From an uncultured beta proteobacterium (GTDB taxonomy: Bacteria; Pseudomonadota; Gammaproteobacteria; Burkholderiales; SG8-39): a stretch of 64,000 nt of DNA. The stretch is from positions 31,233-95,232 of the forward strand of contig CAIYPG010000076.1 of NCBI GenBank assembly GCA_903928055.1, read 5' to 3'. Shown piece after piece: positions 1 to 7,730 of the stretch (positions are counted from its first letter, which is position 1; every line of letters begins with the position of its first letter). A program made the position numbers and the translations under genes. The notes beneath the pieces are model-generated. The model had not been told where the DNA came from. It made no database searches and saw nothing but the letters and a program-made list of their open reading frames with translations.

Positions 1-126
1 CCCGAGCTGCCGGTGGCCATCATTCCCCATCCGCTGGGCCCGCTTTCGCTCAAGGAACTGCATGACATCGTGGACAGGCAACTGGATGCCATGGTGAAGC
101 TGGTCTGCGAGGGCAACATTAAATGA
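1..126 (+). CDS. UGSC-family protein, C-terminal end only
   Basis: The window opens inside this gene. The 41 visible residues begin PELPVAIIPHPL and end at the TGA at 124-126. They align with the end of domain 1 of the selenoprotein gene at 3220-4998: both have a (I/L)P(L/V)A(M/I)(V/I)P strand followed by an amphipathic helix of about 30 residues. The family is known for a redox-type U-G-S-C or C-G-S-C motif, but that part lies outside the window, so I cannot tell whether this copy uses selenocysteine or cysteine. The stop overlaps the start of the next gene (ATGA), which suggests translational coupling. Function is unknown. The family call rests on similarity to the nearby paralogue. Confidence 0.6.
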   Translation, partial: PELPVAIIPHPLGPLSLKELHDIVDRQLDAMVKLVCEGNIK

Positions 127-1190
127 ATCAGAATGCCGCAAAAAAAACCGAGACGAGCAGGCAACTGATCGAAGTCGACAACGACATCGAAGCCGTCAAC
201 CACCTCTATCGCGAGCGGCGCTGGGGCGACGGCCTTCCGGTCATCCCGCCTACGCGCGAACGCGTCGAGCGCATGCTGGGCGGCACCACGCGGCCTGCCG
301 ATGAGGTAGTGGCGCACGTGCAGCCGGGATTCGGGGCAGCGACAGTGAGGCTGATTGCAGTCAATGCCGTGATGGCAGGCTGCAATCCAGGATGCATGCC
401 GGTGCTGATCGCTGCCATCGAGGCGGTGACAGATCCCTTGTTCAACCTGCAGGGCATACAGGCGACCACCAACGCAGCCACGGCGTTCCTCATCGTCAAC
501 GGTCCGATCGCCGCGAAGCTCGACATGAACAGCGGCCTAAACTGCCTGGGCCAGGGAAACTGGGCCAATGCCACGATAGGTCGTGCGCTGCACCTCATCA
601 TGCAGAACGTCGGCAGGGCGCTGCCAGGCGAAATGGACCGCGCCACACAGGGACAGCCGGGCAAGTTCACTTTCTGCTGCCCAGAAAACGAAGCAGACAG
701 CCCGTGGACGCCGCTGCATGTCGACCGCGGCTTCAAGCCGGAGCAAAGCGCGGTCACCGTGGTTGGCGCATCGGGCACGCTCAACCTGCTCTGCCACGAA
801 AAGGATGCGGCCGACCTGCTGCGCGTGCTGGCGGACAGCATCCGGTACCCGGCCAGCAACGACTATTGGTGTGGTGGTGCACCCTGGGTGATCATCGGTC
901 CCGAACATGCCGAAATCTTTGCCGCGGCCGGCATGGACAAGGAAACGGTGCGGTTGGGTTTATGGGAACAGTCCAAGATGAAGGCCAGCCGGCGTTCCAT
1001 GAGAGATCTGGCGCGCACCCGCGATGCACGCACCGCGGAACTGGGCGAGATCGGCCCGGATACGCTGCTGCCCATTTCGCCCACACCGCAGGACCTGGGC
1101 ATCATCGTCGCCGGCGGCCCTGGCACACACTCGGTCTACATCCCCACGTTCGGAAACACGCGCTCGGTCACGCGGCAAATCAAGACCTAG
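123..1190 (+). CDS. Uncharacterised protein, paralogue of the second domain of the UGSC selenoprotein
   Basis: This 355-residue protein has no recognised function. It shares a row of motifs with residues of about 228-592 of the protein at 3220-4998: GDGLPVIPPTR near residue 36, AVNAVMAGCNP near 80-90, IVNGPI near 123 and NATIGRA near 148. No signal peptide or membrane segment is visible, so it is probably cytoplasmic. Cys in the MAGC motif is conserved in both copies and is a candidate active residue. The start at 123 overlaps the stop of the upstream UGSC-family gene by 4 bases. The two proteins are therefore made separately here but as one chain in the second locus, which suggests that they work together. 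Two transport-type binding proteins follow. Confidence 0.75.
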   Translation: MNQNAAKKTETSRQLIEVDNDIEAVNHLYRERRWGDGLPVIPPTRERVERMLGGTTRPADEVVAHVQPGFGAATVRLIAVNAVMAGCNPGCMPVLIAAIEAVTDPLFNLQGIQATTNAATAFLIVNGPIAAKLDMNSGLNCLGQGNWANATIGRALHLIMQNVGRALPGEMDRATQGQPGKFTFCCPENEADSPWTPLHVDRGFKPEQSAVTVVGASGTLNLLCHEKDAADLLRVLADSIRYPASNDYWCGGAPWVIIGPEHAEIFAAAGMDKETVRLGLWEQSKMKASRRSMRDLARTRDARTAELGEIGPDTLLPISPTPQDLGIIVAGGPGTHSVYIPTFGNTRSVTRQIKT

Positions 1191-1211
1191 ATGCATCAAC
1201 AAGGAGAAAGC

Positions 1212-2189
1212 ATGAGCAAGTTCAAGCTGGCGGCCATTGCGGGCACCCTGTGCGCAGCGAGCATGGCGTGTGCCCTGGCGCACGCCCAGGATGCCTATCC
1301 CGGCAAGCCGATCAAGCTGATCGTGCCCTATGCCGCAGGCGGACCTACCGACATTGTGGCGCGCACGGTAGGCATGAAACTCACCGAGCGCATCGGCCAG
1401 CAACTGGTGATCGACAACCGCGGCGGCGCCAACGGCATCATTGGCATGGAGTTGGCTGCCAAGGCGCCGGCGGACGGCTACAACCTGGTCATGGGCGGCG
1501 CTGGCGTGCTGGGCAGCAACCCGGCCTTCTACTCCAAGCTGCCGTACGACGCGGTGAAGGACTTCGCGCCCATCAGTCTGCTGACGCAAGCGCCACTGCT
1601 GCTGGTGGTGAATCCTTCGCTGGGCGTAAAGACCTTTCCCGAATTCATCAAGCTGGCCAAGGCCAGGCCCGGCGAGCTGAGCTTCGGCTCAGGCGGCACC
1701 GGCGGTGTGGCGCACCTGGCAGGCGAACTGCTCAACTACATGGGCGGCGTGAAAACCGTACACGTGCCCTACAAGGGCGCCGCCCCGGCCATGTCCGATC
1801 TGCTGGGCGGACAGATCGCCTTCACCTTCACCAGCACTGTGGCTGCGATTCCCAACGTCAAGAGTGGCAAGCTGATCGGACTGGGCGTGACCTGGGCCAA
1901 GCGCGCGCCCGCCTTGCCGGATGTTCCCTCGATCGCGGACACCTATCCCGGCTATGAAGTGCGCGTGTGGTACGGGTTTCTCGCGCCGTCGAAGACGCCG
2001 CGCGCCATGGTGGACAAACTGAACCGCGAGCTGGACATCGTGGTGCGTAATCCGGAAGTGGTGCAGCGCTTCATCGCTGACGGCGGCGAGGCGGTGGGCG
2101 GCTCGCCTGAAGTGTTCTCCAAAGTGATTGCCCAGGAGATCGCCATCTGGACCAAGCTGGCCAGGGACACCGGACTGAAGCTCGAATAA
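1212..2189 (+). CDS. Bug-family tripartite tricarboxylate transporter substrate-binding protein
   Basis: This is a periplasmic solute-binding protein of the TctC/Bug family, 325 residues. The ATG at 1212 is preferred over an upstream ATG at 1191 because AAGGAG lies 6-11 bases before it and translation then begins with a clean signal peptide (MSKFKLAAIAG, cleavage near AHAQD). Family hallmarks are YPGKPIKLIVPYAAGGPTD just after the signal, VDN/IDNRGGANGIIG near residue 75, and the YKGAAPAMSDLLGGQ loop. Members bind organic acids and similar ligands for TctAB permeases. No tctA or tctB is in the window, so this is an orphan receptor. It starts 21 bases after the preceding gene and is a tandem duplicate of the next gene. 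Confidence 0.9.
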   Translation: MSKFKLAAIAGTLCAASMACALAHAQDAYPGKPIKLIVPYAAGGPTDIVARTVGMKLTERIGQQLVIDNRGGANGIIGMELAAKAPADGYNLVMGGAGVLGSNPAFYSKLPYDAVKDFAPISLLTQAPLLLVVNPSLGVKTFPEFIKLAKARPGELSFGSGGTGGVAHLAGELLNYMGGVKTVHVPYKGAAPAMSDLLGGQIAFTFTSTVAAIPNVKSGKLIGLGVTWAKRAPALPDVPSIADTYPGYEVRVWYGFLAPSKTPRAMVDKLNRELDIVVRNPEVVQRFIADGGEAVGGSPEVFSKVIAQEIAIWTKLARDTGLKLE

Positions 2190-2228
2190 GCGGAAAGACT
2201 TCCTCGCAAGATCACAATGAGGGGCATC

Positions 2229-3209
2229 ATGTTCAAACCGGCAGCCATACTCGGCATACTTGGAATTGCTTGCGCGTTTGCAAGCGGCAACGGCATCGCG
2301 CAAAGCGATGCCTATCCCGGCAAACCGATCCGGCTCATCGTGCCCTACGTGGCCGGCGGGCCAACAGACATCGTCGCCCGTACGGTGGGCGCCAAGCTCA
2401 CCGAGCGCATCGGCCAGCAACTGCTGGTCGACAACCGCGGCGGCGCCAATGGCATCATCGGCATGGAGATGGCCGCCAAGGCCCCGGCCGACGGCTACAA
2501 CCTGCTGCTGGGTGGTGCCGGCGTGCTGGGCACCAATCCCGCCTTCTATGCCAAGCTGCCCTATGACGCAGTCAAGGATTTCGCGCCCATCAGCCTGCTC
2601 ACCTCTGCACCGCTGCTGCTGACGGTGCATCCCTCCCTCGGCGTGAAGACCTTCCCTGAGTTCATCAAGCTAGCCAGGTCAAAGCCTGGCGAGCTGAGCT
2701 TCGGTTCGGGGGGGACCGGCAGCGTGCCGCACCTGGCCGGAGAGCTGCTTGGCTACATGGCCGGAGCGAAGTTCCTGCACACGCCCTACAAGGGGGCCGC
2801 CCCCGCAATGAATGATTTGCTCGGCGGTCAGATCTCCTTTCTCTTCATCAGTACGGTGGCCGCCTTGCCCAACGTCAAGGCCGGCAAGCTGGTCGGCCTC
2901 GCGGTGACCTGGTCCAAGCGCGCCCAGACACTTCCAGACATACCCTCCATCTCGGAGACCTTCCCGGGCTACGAAGCGCGCGTATGGTATGGCATCCTCG
3001 CCCCGGCGAAGACACCGCGGCCCATTGTCGACAAGCTCAATCGCGAGCTCAACCAGGTGATCCAGAATCCCGAAGTCGTGCAGCGTTTCGCCATCGACGG
3101 CGGCGAGCCGGTTGGCGGCCCGCCCGAGGCGTTCGCCAGGACCATCGCACAGGAGATCGCCATCTGGACCCGGTTGGCGAAAGATACCGGGCTGAAACTT
3201 GAAGAATAA
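2229..3209 (+). CDS. Bug-family tripartite tricarboxylate transporter substrate-binding protein, second copy
   Basis: Second TctC/Bug-type periplasmic binding protein, 326 residues, very similar to the one at 1212-2189 along its whole length (shared YPGKPI, DNRGGANGIIGME, PYKGAAPAM and LARDTGLKLE-like ends). I prefer the ATG at 2229, preceded by GAGGGG, to an in-frame ATG at 2217; it gives a standard signal peptide (MFKPAAILGILGIACAFASG). The gene lies 39 bases after its twin and 10 bases before the selenoprotein gene, so all five genes from the window start probably form one transcript. The ligand is unknown. The tandem copies suggest two related ligands or a recent duplication. Confidence 0.9.
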   Translation: MFKPAAILGILGIACAFASGNGIAQSDAYPGKPIRLIVPYVAGGPTDIVARTVGAKLTERIGQQLLVDNRGGANGIIGMEMAAKAPADGYNLLLGGAGVLGTNPAFYAKLPYDAVKDFAPISLLTSAPLLLTVHPSLGVKTFPEFIKLARSKPGELSFGSGGTGSVPHLAGELLGYMAGAKFLHTPYKGAAPAMNDLLGGQISFLFISTVAALPNVKAGKLVGLAVTWSKRAQTLPDIPSISETFPGYEARVWYGILAPAKTPRPIVDKLNRELNQVIQNPEVVQRFAIDGGEPVGGPPEAFARTIAQEIAIWTRLAKDTGLKLEE

Positions 3210-3219
3210 GGGCACCGAA

Positions 3220-4998
3220 ATGAGCACCCCCAAAAAAACGGCAGGCAGCAAAGTCACCCTCGCACCTCCGGCGAAGACAGCCGAAAGCGACGGCCACTAC
3301 CGTGTCTACTGGCCGCGCACACGGCGGCGTGTGTCCCTTAAGCCGCTGGCCAAGCGTCCGCAGAACCTTGCTGACAAGAAGATCGCCTTCCTCTGGGATT
3401 ATGTGTTCCGCGGTGACGAAATCTTCGGGATTCTCGGCAAAGCGCTGCAGGATCGTTACCCCGGCATGAGCTTCGTCAACTGGGCCGAGTTCGGCAATAC
3501 CCACGGCAGTGACGAACACCAGGTGGTGGCTTCGCTGCCGGGACGACTGAAGGAGTTGAAGGTCGACGCCGTCATCTCCGGGATGGGTTGTTGAGGAAGT
3601 TGCACGCCCGCCGTGTTGCGGGCGAGTGCGATGTGCGAAGAGGCCGGGATTCCGGCCTCCACGCTGTGCTGCGAGGGGTTCGTCGGCCTGGCCAAGGCCA
3701 CGTCCATCGGCCTGGGCATGCCCACCATCCCGCTGGCCATGGTGCCCGGGCACACCAACGTGCAGTCCGCGCTGGAACTCAGGAGCAACGTGCTCGAGAC
3801 CACGCTGGCCCAGGTGATTTCCAATCTCACCACTCCCCCGGAAATCGCCAGTTTCGATGAAGAGCCAGACGAAGGCGCCGTCGTCTTCGAGGGAAACTTC
3901 GATGCAGTCAACGACTATTTCGTCGGCCAGGAGTGGAGCGACGGCCTGCCCATCGTGCCGCCTACGCGCGGCAAGATAGAACAATTCCTCGCCTTCACCG
4001 ACCTCCCCCCTGAAACCGTGCTGGGCATCATGCTGCCGGACAGCCGCGCCGCCACGGTGTGGAGCGTGGCCGTCAACGGCGTAATGGCGGGCTGCAAACC
4101 GGAATACATGCCATTGCTGGTGGCGCTGGCCGAGGCCATGGCCGATCCCTATTACGGCGTCGAGCACAGCGGGAACACGCCCGGCGGCGAGACACTCATC
4201 ATCGTCAATGGTCCCATCGTCAAGGACCTGGGCCTCAACTACACCCAGGGCGTGATGCGCGATGGCTTCCTGCCCAACACCTCCATCGGCCGCTTCTGGC
4301 GCCTGTACCTGCGCAACGTCGCAGGCTTCCTGCTGCACAAGAATGACAAGGCCACCTATGGCAACACCTGGCGCGTGGTGATCGCCGAGAACGAGGACAC
4401 GCTGGCCAGGATAGGCTGGAACAGCATCGCCATGGACATGGGGCACAAGCGCGGGGCGAACACCGTCACCATCTCGCGCCACACTGGCGGCAACCTCAGT
4501 GTTTCGCTGTCGGGTGACGTGCGCCGCGACATGCTCCCCTACCTCGCAGACTCGGTGCTGCGGCAAACCAACTGGCAGCTCATGTTCACCGTCGGTCAGG
4601 GCATGGGCACCCTGCGCCCGCAGGTGCTGATTACGCCCATCCTGGCCGAGACCTTCCACAAGGCCGGACTGAGCAAGCAGGACCTCAAGCAATTCCTGTT
4701 CGACCATGCGCGCCTGCCTGCATGGCAGTTCGAACGCATTCTGCGCGACTGGACACTCAAGCCCACCTGGGACCTGGCACAGGAAGTGCGCGTCGGCACC
4801 ATCCCCAGGGTGTTCGCAGAATCGGATGATCCCAACCGCATGGTTCCGATCGTGTGGGAGGCCGACGATTACATGATCGCCGTCACCGGCGACCCCATGC
4901 GCAACAGTGCCTATGTGTTTGCACACAACGGCATCCTGGGTTATCCCGTGACCCACGGGATACGCCTGCCGAAAAACTGGAAAACTCCTAAAAGCTGA
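3220..4998 (+). CDS. UGSC-family selenoprotein fused to a second uncharacterised domain; in-frame TGA read as selenocysteine
   Basis: One reading frame runs from ATG 3220 (AAGGGC upstream) to TGA 4996-4998, broken only by TGA at 3592-3594. Around that codon the translation is GMGC-U-GSCTPAV, so the TGA is the U of the U-G-S-C signature of the UGSC (seleno)protein family, residue 125. A hairpin fitting the bacterial SECIS rules follows at once. Read through, the protein has 592 residues. Residues 1 to about 225 are the UGSC domain. Residues from about 228 match the separate protein at 123-1190, with SDGLPIVPPTR, AVNGVMAGCKP, IVNGPI and NTSIGR. No signal peptide is seen. The reaction is unknown; Sec next to Cys suggests redox chemistry. 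The alternative is a pseudogene with one nonsense codon, which the motif and hairpin argue against. An ordinary gene caller would split this into 3220-3594 and about 3613-4998. Confidence 0.85.
3602..3629 (+). promoter_or_regulatory. Bacterial SECIS-like hairpin for selenocysteine insertion
   Basis: The hairpin begins 7 bases after the TGA at 3592-3594. The lower stem GCAC (3602-3605) pairs with GTGC (3626-3629) across a two-base GA bulge (3624-3625). The upper stem GCCCGC (3606-3611) pairs perfectly with GCGGGC (3618-3623). The apical loop is CGTGTT (3612-3617). The loop starts 17 bases after the UGA and has G as its second base, matching the published bacterial SECIS model (loop 16-37 bases downstream, G in the first two loop positions). 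It lies inside the coding sequence, as bacterial SECIS elements do, and would bind SelB. Confidence 0.75.
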
Positions 4999-5056
4999 AT
5001 CCAGGCGCAATTCCCAGTCTGACCACCTGCGTCGCGACCTTCGGCGATGCCCCCGA

Positions 5057-5078
5057 GGCGTCCGCTTGGCGTCCTCTT
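5057..5078 (+). repeat. 11-bp tandem repeat just before the FNR box
   Basis: GGCGTCCGCTT (5057-5067) is followed directly by GGCGTCCTCTT (5068-5078), matching at 10 of 11 positions. The period of about one helical turn would place two copies on the same DNA face, right next to the FNR-type box. It may be a second regulator site or chance. Confidence 0.4.
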
Positions 5079-5090
5079 GATTTGCATCAA
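5077..5090 (+). promoter_or_regulatory. FNR/ANR-type binding site upstream of rquA-frdABCD
   Basis: The sequence TTGATTTGCATCAA matches the FNR/ANR consensus TTGAT-N4-ATCAA at every defined position. It lies 117 bases before the rquA start in the 209-base gap after the selenoprotein gene. A class II activated promoter would start about 41 bases downstream of the box centre, near 5125. It implies that the rhodoquinone and fumarate reductase genes are switched on when oxygen is absent. A small inverted repeat, GTGGA (5131-5135) and TCCAC (5139-5143), lies in the probable leader. Confidence 0.8.
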
Positions 5091-5207
5091 CCCGCGGGCG
5101 GCGCCCAAGTGCAGACTCATCTTGAATATGGTGGAAAATCCACAAGAAATCCACGGATTACAGATGTACCAGCGGATCACGCACCCGATCACCAAGAAAA
5201 ACACACC

Positions 5208-5912
5208 ATGAAATTGCAATCCGGGTCCCTCACGCCCGCCCTCACCAAGATTCCCCTCTATTTGTCGGAAACCTACTGGTGGGCCTATGTGCATCCCCGC
5301 GCGATCCACCTGTTCGAGCGACAGTGGATGGTCAACCTGATCCTGTGGGGAAATTTCGGCCCGTTGCGCGATGGCGCGCTGGAGGCCTTGGGCCTCGACC
5401 GTCAGGGAAGCACGCTGCAGGTGGCATGTGTCTATGGCGACCTTACCGCGCAGTTGCTCAAACGTTCGGTATCAGGCTCGCGGCTTGACGTGATCGATGT
5501 CCTGCCCCTGCAACTGGACAACCTTGCACGCAAGCTGCCGCCGGACCCGGCGGCCAATCTCATCCTGTGCGACAGCACCGCGATGTCATTCGAATCGGGA
5601 AGCTACGATCGCGCACTGCTGTTCTTCCTGTTGCACGAGCAGCCCGAAGAAGTCCGCAGGGCGACGATTGCGCAGACGCTGCGGGTGGTCAGACCGGGCG
5701 GACGGATTGTGATTGTCGACTATCACCGGCCACGCGCATTCAATCCGCTGTACCTGCCCATGGCTGGCGTGCTGCACACCCTTGAGCCTTATGCACATGA
5801 TCTGTGGCGGCATGAAATAACAGAGTGGTTCCCCAAGGACCTGAAAGTCGCGGAGGTTCGCAAAACGACATCGTTCGGCGGGCTGTATCAGATGCTGGTC
5901 ATTACGGTCTAG
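5208..5912 (+). CDS. rquA: RquA, rhodoquinone biosynthesis enzyme
   Basis: RquA converts ubiquinone to rhodoquinone by replacing a methoxy group with an amino group; it is an unusual member of the class I SAM methyltransferase fold. This 234-residue protein shows the family pattern: YLSETYWWAYVHPRAIHLFER near residue 20, VNLILWGNFGPL near 44, the atypical glycine-poor QVACVYGD SAM loop near 70, LDVIDVLPLQLDN, FFLLHEQPEE and VRPGGRIVIVDYHRP. The last two hold the His and Asp positions typical of RquA. I chose ATG 5208 because the family starts just before PLYLSETYWWAY; a longer frame has no homologous extension. It heads the frdABCD operon, 48 bases before frdA, with an FNR-type box upstream. 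The context strongly supports rhodoquinol as the electron donor for the reductase. Confidence 0.9.
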   Translation: MKLQSGSLTPALTKIPLYLSETYWWAYVHPRAIHLFERQWMVNLILWGNFGPLRDGALEALGLDRQGSTLQVACVYGDLTAQLLKRSVSGSRLDVIDVLPLQLDNLARKLPPDPAANLILCDSTAMSFESGSYDRALLFFLLHEQPEEVRRATIAQTLRVVRPGGRIVIVDYHRPRAFNPLYLPMAGVLHTLEPYAHDLWRHEITEWFPKDLKVAEVRKTTSFGGLYQMLVITV

Positions 5913-5960
5913 GAACGCCGCAATGGATTGCATTCCTCACCAACCGGGAAGTTGACGCAA

Positions 5961-7730
5961 ATGCAGGTCATACAAGCCGATGTCGTGATAGTGGGCGGGG
6001 GTGGTGCCGGACTGCGTGCCGCAATCGCCGCCGCAGAGCGTGATCCGTCGCTGCGCATCGCGCTGGTCTCCAAGGTGGTCCCGATGCGCAGCCACACCGT
6101 TGCCGCCGAAGGCGGCGCAGCCGGCGTGGTGCGCGGTGACGACTCGCTTGAAAATCATTTCGACGACACGGTCTCGGGCGGTGACTGGCTGTGCGAGCAG
6201 GATGTCGTGGACTATTTTGTTGCGCATTGCACCGATGAACTCGTTCAGCTCGAGCGATGGGGCTGTCCCTGGAGCCGCAAGGAGGACGGGCATATCAACG
6301 TTCGCTTTTTCGGCGGCATGAAGGTGCAGCGAACATGGTTCGCTGCAGACAAGAGCGGCTTTCACATCCTGCACACCCTGTTCCAGACCTCACTGCGATT
6401 ACCGTCGATCAGTCGCTACGACGAATTCTTTTGCGCCGACCTGATGGTTGAGGATGGCAAGGTTCGCGGCGTGCTGGCAATTGAAATCACGACCGGTGAA
6501 TTCTTCCTGTTCGAAGCACCGGCCGTGGTGATGGCCACCGGCGGCGCAGGCCGCATCTACCGGCAGAACACCAATGCCGGCATCGTGACCGGTGAAGGCA
6601 TGGGCATGGCCTACCGGCACGGTGTTGCCCTGCGCGACATGGAATTCATGCAGTGGCATCCGACCGCTCTCCCCGGAACTGGCATCCTGATCACCGAGGG
6701 CTGCCGCGGAGAAGGCGGCATCCTCGTCAACAAGGATGGTTACCGTTACCTGCAGGATTACGGCCTCGGCCCGCTCGATCCCTGGCCGCGGCCGAAGGCC
6801 ATGGAACTGGGGCCGCGCGACCGCTTGTCGCAAGCCTTCTGGCATGAACAGCAGAAGGGACGCACGATCGATACGCCGAAGGGCCAGGTCGTGCATCTCG
6901 ATCTGCGCCATCTCGGCCGGAAGAAGATCCTTGAGCGACTGCCCTTGATCACGGAAGTGGCGAAGACCTTCATGGGTGTTGACCCGGTGGTCTCCCCCAT
7001 TCCGGTTTGTCCGGCAGTCCATTACACGATGGGCGGCATCCAGACCAACGTGCGCTGCGAGACATCCCTGTCTGGTCTGTACGCCGCTGGCGAGTGTTCC
7101 AGCGTCGGCATCCATGGCGCCAATCGCCTCGGTTCAAATTCACTGGTGGAGATCATCGTTTTCGGTCGGGTAGCCGGCGACTCCGCCGCGCAGCACGCGA
7201 GGACGGTGACGGCATCCCATGGCGACTCGATTCGCCGGCAGGCGGAAGCCTCCGCGCAGCACCTGTTATCACTGCTCGGGCAGGAGACCGGCGAGCGCGT
7301 GGCCACACTGCGCGACGCCATGCGTGACAGCATGGAGAGCGGCGTGGGCATCTACCGCAAACAGGACGCCATGCAGGCCACCTGCGAAACGCTGGCGGAA
7401 TTGCGTACCCGCTACCGGGGCGGGGTCAGGCTTGATGATCGCAACCGCGCATTCAACACCGAATGGCTGACCGCCATCGAACTCGGCTACATGCTCGAAG
7501 TGGCCGAAGCGCTGGCGCATTCCGCGCTGCAACGCAGGGAATCGCGTGGCGCGCACTTCCGGCTGGACGGCTACGAGGAGCGGGATGACGAGCGCTTCCT
7601 CGCGCACTCGATCGCACATTTCCGTGGTGACGGCCCGCCGCTGATCGACTACGCGCCGGTCACCATCACCCGATCAGCGCCACGGACGCGTACCTACGGC
7701 GGCGCCGGCAAGAAGGCGGAGATGACCTGA
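5961..7730 (+). CDS. frdA: Fumarate reductase flavoprotein subunit
   Basis: Catalytic subunit of quinol:fumarate reductase, 589 residues, reducing fumarate to succinate on the cytoplasmic face. It follows E. coli FrdA almost residue for residue: dinucleotide-binding ADVVIVGGGGAGLRAAIAAA, FAD-attaching His45 in RSHTVAAEGG, QWHPTALPGTGILITEGCRGEGG, and active-site HGANRLGSNSLVE near residue 390. This resembles FrdA more than SdhA (for example GGDWLCEQDVVDYFV and the MQ-QAD start). ATG 5961 matches the E. coli start; an upstream TTG frame does not. Its TGA overlaps the frdB start by one base. Confidence 0.96.
   Translation: MQVIQADVVIVGGGGAGLRAAIAAAERDPSLRIALVSKVVPMRSHTVAAEGGAAGVVRGDDSLENHFDDTVSGGDWLCEQDVVDYFVAHCTDELVQLERWGCPWSRKEDGHINVRFFGGMKVQRTWFAADKSGFHILHTLFQTSLRLPSISRYDEFFCADLMVEDGKVRGVLAIEITTGEFFLFEAPAVVMATGGAGRIYRQNTNAGIVTGEGMGMAYRHGVALRDMEFMQWHPTALPGTGILITEGCRGEGGILVNKDGYRYLQDYGLGPLDPWPRPKAMELGPRDRLSQAFWHEQQKGRTIDTPKGQVVHLDLRHLGRKKILERLPLITEVAKTFMGVDPVVSPIPVCPAVHYTMGGIQTNVRCETSLSGLYAAGECSSVGIHGANRLGSNSLVEIIVFGRVAGDSAAQHARTVTASHGDSIRRQAEASAQHLLSLLGQETGERVATLRDAMRDSMESGVGIYRKQDAMQATCETLAELRTRYRGGVRLDDRNRAFNTEWLTAIELGYMLEVAEALAHSALQRRESRGAHFRLDGYEERDDERFLAHSIAHFRGDGPPLIDYAPVTITRSAPRTRTYGGAGKKAEMT

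Noticed and set aside
392..1957. A 521-residue open frame overlapping the first two genes.
   Set aside because: It is out of frame with the conserved proteins, rich in Arg/His/Gly and without recognisable domains.
3592..3594. TGA as an ordinary stop splitting the gene into a 124-residue protein and a 460-residue protein starting at GTG 3613.
   Set aside because: The frame is continuous, the TGA is at the U of U-G-S-C, a SECIS-like hairpin follows, and GTG 3613 lies inside that hairpin loop with no ribosome site. A pseudogene remains possible but less likely.
3049..5154. A 701-residue open frame on the - strand opposite the selenoprotein gene.
   Set aside because: It is antisense to clearly conserved coding sequence. 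Its composition (His, Gln, Arg rich) is typical of shadow frames in GC-rich DNA.
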